In this document: piece by piece, positions 59,482 to 64,000 of the stretch | Position numbering within the stretch: position 1 is the stretch's first letter | Layout of the letters: every line of letters starts with the position of its first letter | Origin: Megamerina dolium | Lineage: Eukaryota > Arthropoda > Insecta > Diptera > Megamerinidae | DNA length: 64,000 nt | Assembly: GCA_963854835.1 (NCBI GenBank) | Contig: OY978530.1 | Span: forward strand, 25,267,937 to 25,331,936 | Reading direction: 5' to 3' | The notes under the pieces: model-generated | What the model was told of the DNA's origin: nothing | Database searches by the model: none | What the model saw: only the letters and a program-made list of their open reading frames with translations | Position numbers and translations under genes: made by a program

Positions 59482-60727
59482 CAGGGAGATTTTTTAGCAA
59501 CTTCTTTTTGGCAACACTACTTTTGGCAGCTCAGCTGTTTTCGCGTAACATGTTACTGTCACACATGTTCAGTTTGTTCTATAATTTAACCATGAGGGGA
59601 CTTACAAACGAACAACGCTTACAGATTATGGAATTTTATTATCAAAATTCATGCTAGGTTAAGAAAGTGAATCGTGCACTTCTTACATTTTATGGTCAGT
59701 TTGGGCGACCTTCTGAGGCGGCTATTCGGAATCTGGTGACTAATTTTCACACCAAATTTCACGCACAATTTACATTATTGTAAATTGCGCGGACCTAGGA
59801 ACCGCCAATGTTGTAGATGACCGTGAAATATCGATTCGGCGCCGTTCGCAGCAATTGGGACTCTGTTACTCCACTATTGGAAAATTCTGCGGAAGGATTT
59901 GGGTGTAAAACCTTTTAAGATACATTTGGTGAAGCTATACGGACTACCACAACGGCTAATTTTTGGTGAATGGACGCTGGCAAAGTTGGATGAAAATCCA
60001 CTTTTTTATCAGAAAATTGTGTTCAGCGACGAAGCTCATTTATGGTTTAATGGATACGTGAACAATCACACTGACGTATTTGGTGTGAATAGCAGCCAGA
60101 AGTATTGCAAGAGCTGCCAATCCATCCCGAAAAATGCACTGTTCGGTGTGGATTATGGGCCGGTGGCATCATTGGACCGTATTTTTGCAAAGACGACGAA
60201 AACAGGAAAGTTACTGTGAATGGCGAGCGCTATCGTGCGATGATTACAAACTTTTGCCCAAAATGGAAGAGCTTGACTTGGCTGATATGTGGTTTCAACA
60301 AGATGCCACATGTCACACAGCATGCGAAACAATGGCTCAATTGAGACGCGAGTTCGCTGAACAGTTTATTTCACGTTTGGAGCTGGTCCATTGGCCGCCT
60401 AGATCGTGCGATTTAACGCCTTTAGACTATTTTTTGTGGGGCTATGTTAAGGCTCATGTCTCTAGCGACAAGCGCTCAACGGAACGCGCTGGAAGCAAGT
60501 ATTGAAGATTTTATTCGTGAGATACAGGCCGATATGTTGGCGAGAGTATGCCAAAATTGGACCCAGCGTATGTACCATTTAAGGCGCAGCCGTGTTCAAA
60601 ATTTACATGAAATCATCTTTAAACATTGAATTATATAGATCGTTTTATCGACTTAAATGAAGATTTCATACATTTCTCTAAATTTTTTTTTTAAATTAAA
60701 TCCGAAGGCTCTTAAAAAATCACCCTG
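59482..60727 (+). mobile_element. rosa-type mariner, copy D, near full length
   Basis: Starts CAGGGAGATTTTTTAG and ends AAAAAATCACCCTG, flanked by TA (59480-59481, 60728-60729). Length 1,246 bp. Copies A and C share its sequence; copy B is a more distant relative. Confidence 0.9.
59592..60629 (+). pseudogene. rosa-type (DD41D) mariner transposase, copy D
   Basis: ATG at 59592: MRGLTNEQRLQIMEFYYQNS, then a TAG. The HTH linker is in pieces. IVFSDEAHLWFNGYVNN (first Asp) lies at 60018-60068, then HPEKCTVRCGLWAGGIIGPY and TVNGERYRAM. MWFQQDATCHT (second Asp) and WPPRSCDLTPLDYFLWGYVK (third Asp) follow. Between the second and third Asp there are 40 residues, one fewer than DD41D, and the QQD motif seems to have lost one residue after the Asp. 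The end is NWTQRMYHLRRSR and HEIIFKH at 60629. Several frameshifts and stops. Confidence 0.85.
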
Positions 60728-60964
60728 TACAAACTTTTCTTAAACTTCTTTTATTACACTTATTACATTGGCACCGCCTTTGCAATTGTCACTCTCATAC
60801 ATACAAGTATCAATATTCATAAGGTAGTCGGTCCTCTGGTCGATAGGTACTTTTTGCAAGTTCCCCCGCGCAATGAAAATCACATTCCCATCCCATTCTC
60901 GACCAAATCCAATATTTTTTGTTTTAAATGCTTTCTCCTTCTCTTCGGCATATAGCGGGTATAT

Positions 60965-61880
60965 TTTATTTATTTATCTTTTTAACACGTTGTCTTTCGT
61001 CTTCATAGTCACTACTCGTACTTTTCCATCTGCTCCTTTATGGTCTTCCGTCACCTTGCCGATAGGCCATTTAGCAGGATGGGTTGTTTTACTTTTTAAA
61101 AGTACTATCTGACCTTCCTTCACGCTACCTGTCGGTTGTTTCTATTTATATCTCTGTTGAAGAATCTGTAAGTATTCCTCTTTTCAAATGTCCAAAATTG
61201 GTGCATCATTTTTTGCAAGAGCCTCCATCGATCCAGTGATGTAATTGATCCTCCATGGATGGGTTTTGCTGCACCTAATAACGGTCGTCCAATCAAAAAA
61301 TATGCTGGCGTTAATGTCCAATTCTCCTCGTGATCATCATTAGTAGCAAAGAATGGCCGTGAATTTAAGACTGCCTCAATTTGGGCCAGTAGTGTTGGAA
61401 ACTCCTCATATGTAAGTGTAGTATCGCCTACAATTATTTTCAATTGGTACTTCATCGATTTCACACCAGCTTCCCAATATGGCCCTTTTCTGGAGATGTT
61501 CCTCGTGAGGCTACGTTAGCTGGGTTTTGATTGGATTTTACATATCTCCATTCAGCATCTGGTACTAACTTATGAATGTGGATGACTCTGCTACGAATGA
61601 ACTTTTCCTTGCTTTTTTTTACTTTGAATCCATGCAAGTGTTACCATCGAGTCACTCTAAGCCTACATCTTGCATTGAACATTCAACGTCGTTTTAACTT
61701 TGGCCATTAACGAGGGTACCAGAATTTAGGTATTGTTTTTCTATTTTTGCGTTGATTTTGTTTTTGGCCAATAACAGTGTTACCTGCTGTCCCACCTTTG
61801 CATATATCACTGCGAGTTTATCGAATGTCGTTATCGGATGCATCTCCAAATGTATGTAACTCTAAAATAGTACTGTTGTT
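60965..61880 (-). pseudogene. BEL/Pao Pol remnant 3 (RNase H to integrase C-terminus)
   Basis: Minus strand: ELHTFGDASD near 61850, NRKTIPKF, KEKFIRSRVIHIHKLVPDAE then WRYVKSNQNPANVASRG, the link before integrase. A deletion then joins directly to YWEAGVKSMKYQLKI, which follows the integrase catalytic Glu. 61464-61120 is open: LAQIEAVLNSRPFFATNDDH, LTPAYFLIGRPLLG. It continues, past a stop, through the DUF5641-type tail (EGQIVLLKSKTTHPAKWPIG, DGKVRVVTMKTKDN) to about 60965. The integrase core is missing. Different family from remnants 1 and 2. Confidence 0.85.
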
Positions 61881-61989
61881 GGCTCCAATATTTGTTTACT
61901 TTTTTTTAAAATACATGAATTTAAGAATTAACTGATTCTTTCTACCATTCGTAGAAACTCACAATAAGTATTCAAATCTTACAAACTAA

Positions 61990-64000
61990 TTTTAAATTAT
62001 GTGATATTCCCGTTGTTCCTTCACAATTTGTTGAGTCGTGAGGGTTAGCAATTTCACAGCATATTCAGTGTGTCTTTTCTTTTTAATCGACGATGCCCCG
62101 TGCTCAGCAACAGTTGCCTAGCAAGGGGATTCGGATGGTTGTGTAATTTTTGAATGCAGCTTCTGCAGGACTTTGCAACTTCCTCAGAAATTGTGGGTAC
62201 ATTCAAATCTCGATGAATGTTAACGTTCCTCATATACCAAGGCGCGTTTACAATAATTCGCAGGCACTTGGATTGTGTTCGCTGCAATTTTTCGATATTT
62301 GAGAGAGATGCGGTATAAGTCCAGATTGGCTTCAGGATTGCTTTATATAATAGCACTTTGTACTCGAGATTTAACTTTGAGCTTTTGTGTAACAGCCACC
62401 ATAACTGCTTAATTTTAAGCTTGATCTGAATTTTCTTTGCCTCTATATGGTTGTTGTAGCTCAGCCTTCTGTCGAGGTGAATACCCAAGTTATTTGTTGA
62501 GGAACATTGTGGAACTGATTGGCCATTTATTTTAAGTGGGGGACATGTATCTAGCCATAGAGTGAAGGTTACATGTACGCTCTTTCACTCATTGACTTTT
62601 ATGCGCCATTTTGCTAACCAGATTTCGGGAGAAACGAGATGAGTCTGCGGAGTTTAGTAGCTTCTATGGGGTTAGAGCGAGATCACAACAATATTGCTCT
62701 CAGCAAAGGTCGATATAAATGTATAGTTATTGTATGGCATATCTGAAGTGTATAAGAGATACAGTAAGGGGCCCAAAATGCTTCCTTATGGAACGCCAGC
62801 GTGAATATCCAAAGGATTTGTTGTGTAATCCTTGTGATGTACGAGAAATTTTCTTTTTGTGAGATAGCTACTAATCAATGAGGAGACATTTGCAGGCAGT
62901 AATAGTTTGAGTTTGTAAATAAGGCAATCGTGCCATACTTTATCGAAAGCTTGAGTGATATCAAGAAAGACAGCTGAGCAATACTTTTTTTCTTCAAAAG
63001 TGTTCCTTATCAGAGTTACAATGCGGTGGACTTGTTCTATTGTGCCGTGCTGTTTTCTAAATCCAAACTGATGTTGAGGAATCAGTTGGTTGAGATTAAT
63101 AAATGGAGTTATATTCATGACAAGTAGCTTTTCGAATACTTTAGAAAGTAGAGGCAGGAGGCTGATAGGTCTGTACGATGCAACTTTTGTAGGGTCTTTT
63201 CCTGGTTTTGCTAACATAATAATTTTTGAAGTTTTCCAGCATTTGGGATAGTGTTTAATACGAAGGATAGCATTGAAAAAGTGCATGATATGAATTACTG
63301 AAGCCGGAGGTAGCTCTTTTATCATTTTACCGGTAATTTTATCTGGACCAGGTGATTTTTTTGGGTTTAAATCGTTATAGATTGCTTTGAATATGTCCTT
63401 TTTTTAATTTTGAGCGTTACTGAGCAAGGTTAATTTTAGTAATGAGGACTGTGAAGAGGGTGGATTGGGTGTAAACACACTTTTTAGGTGGTCTGCAAAA
63501 GCCAAACCCTTCTCATAGTTGCTTCTAGCCCAATTAAAGTCACTCAAACGGATGGGCGATTCAGTGAGAATTGGCCGATTTGAGTTTTTTGCTGATTTCC
63601 ACAAAGAGTAGTCTGACGTTTCACCAGGTGTTACTTTGCCTATGTGATCTTTCAACTCTCTGTTGTTTTTATTTTTTAGGGCTTGCTTTAACTTTCGAGT
63701 GCAGTGCTGTAGCTGTGTTTTCAGATTCGGTGATCTGAATTCTTGCCATTGTCTTCGGAGCCTTCTTTTCTGTCTTACTAGCAATTCAATGTCGGCTGGT
63801 GTGTATGGGCTATAGTTTGATTGCTTGCATACGCTTGTGCAGGTGGCTGAGCTGAGATATAATGAGAGCAACTGATTGAATTTTTCGAGTGCTGAGTCTA
63901 CATCGTGTCCATTTCTTAATACAGTACTTAGAGGAAGATGGGAATTTACATATTTCTTGAATTTCAACCAGTCTATTTTCTTTTTAATGCAATTGCCTTG
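61990..64000 (-). mobile_element. Jockey-type LINE, copy 2 (runs off window end)
   Basis: Second copy of the LINE at 3640-7216, in opposite orientation, entering the window within ORF2 after the endonuclease domain. The shared part (ORF2 linker) differs from copy 1 by only a few residues. Unlike copy 1 it keeps the RT fingers and the C-terminus. The 3' end is near 61990 or further left; no simple-repeat tail is obvious. Confidence 0.85.
62054..64000 (-). pseudogene. LINE ORF2, copy 2: RT and C-terminus, broken
   Basis: From the window end: KIDWLKF, then an open stretch to a TAA after LSNAQN (63404), identical in position to copy 1. The same frame resumes: SPGPDKITGKMIKELPPASV, MLAKPGKDPTKVASYRPISL, QHQFGFRKQHGTIEQVHRIV and AVFLDITQAFDKVWHDCL (first RT Asp). 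A TAA follows HAGVP at 62786. The catalytic FADD box of copy 1 reads FAESN here and a frameshift follows. The last part, 62488-62054, encodes MGIHLDRRLSYNNHIEAKKI and KLNLEYKVLLYKAILKPIWT, to RRLKRKDTLNML. Dead. Confidence 0.85.

Overview
The window is transposon-dense, AT-rich dipteran DNA, most likely from a tephritid fruit fly. Four copies of a mariner group with DD41D-type catalytic spacing are present; that group (rosa) was first described from Ceratitis rosa and other tephritids. Jockey-type LINEs, BEL/Pao, errantivirus-like and other Gypsy elements, Tc1/mariner, piggyBac-like, Helitron and Merlin-like pieces, plus long (TA)n arrays, all fit a fly. I recognise no host gene, no tRNA or rRNA gene and no CRISPR. 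Nearly every coding stretch is a mobile-element pseudogene.

Layout. 1-849: 5' end of a piggyBac-like element (-). 1.9-3.5 kb: RT scrap, truncated SINE, Tc1 relic with an intron-like gap. 3.6-7.2 kb: Jockey-type LINE copy 1 (+). 7.6-8.9 kb: scraps of another non-LTR element and BEL/Pao. 9345-15931: complete-ended errantivirus-like Gypsy element inside a (TA)n array, with pol fused in frame to env by a deletion. 16.1-20.3 kb: rosa remnant and decayed BEL/Pao. 20.3-23.7 kb: Helitron helicase pieces between inverted pieces of a mariner-like element. 24-29 kb: SINE, Gypsy, non-LTR, Merlin-like and Env fragments. 29.3-39.7 kb: two inverted Tc1 copies, five mariner pieces, one rosa, one SINE, a Gypsy 3' end with LTR, and five (TA)n arrays. 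41-46.7 kb: rosa, Gypsy, BEL/Pao and two SINE copies.

47.3-59.3 kb is the most striking part. The 3' portion of a dead Gypsy element is present as two inverted arms around a 1,486-bp spacer. The arms (48105-51856 and 53343-58723) are each exactly 3,752 bp once a Tc1 element, present only in the right arm, and its duplicated TA are removed. They share the same stops and frameshifts, and identity breaks off abruptly inside the two flanking LTRs. 59.4-64 kb holds the longest rosa copy, a third BEL/Pao remnant and LINE copy 2 (-), the inverted relative of copy 1.

No genes here form a pathway. The points of interest are structural: a tRNA-derived SINE family (five copies), the giant inverted repeat with a filled/empty Tc1 site, the Pol-Env fusion, insertions beside (TA)n tracts, and two LINE copies sharing one premature stop. 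All comparisons were made by eye, so element boundaries are approximate unless a target-site duplication is stated.
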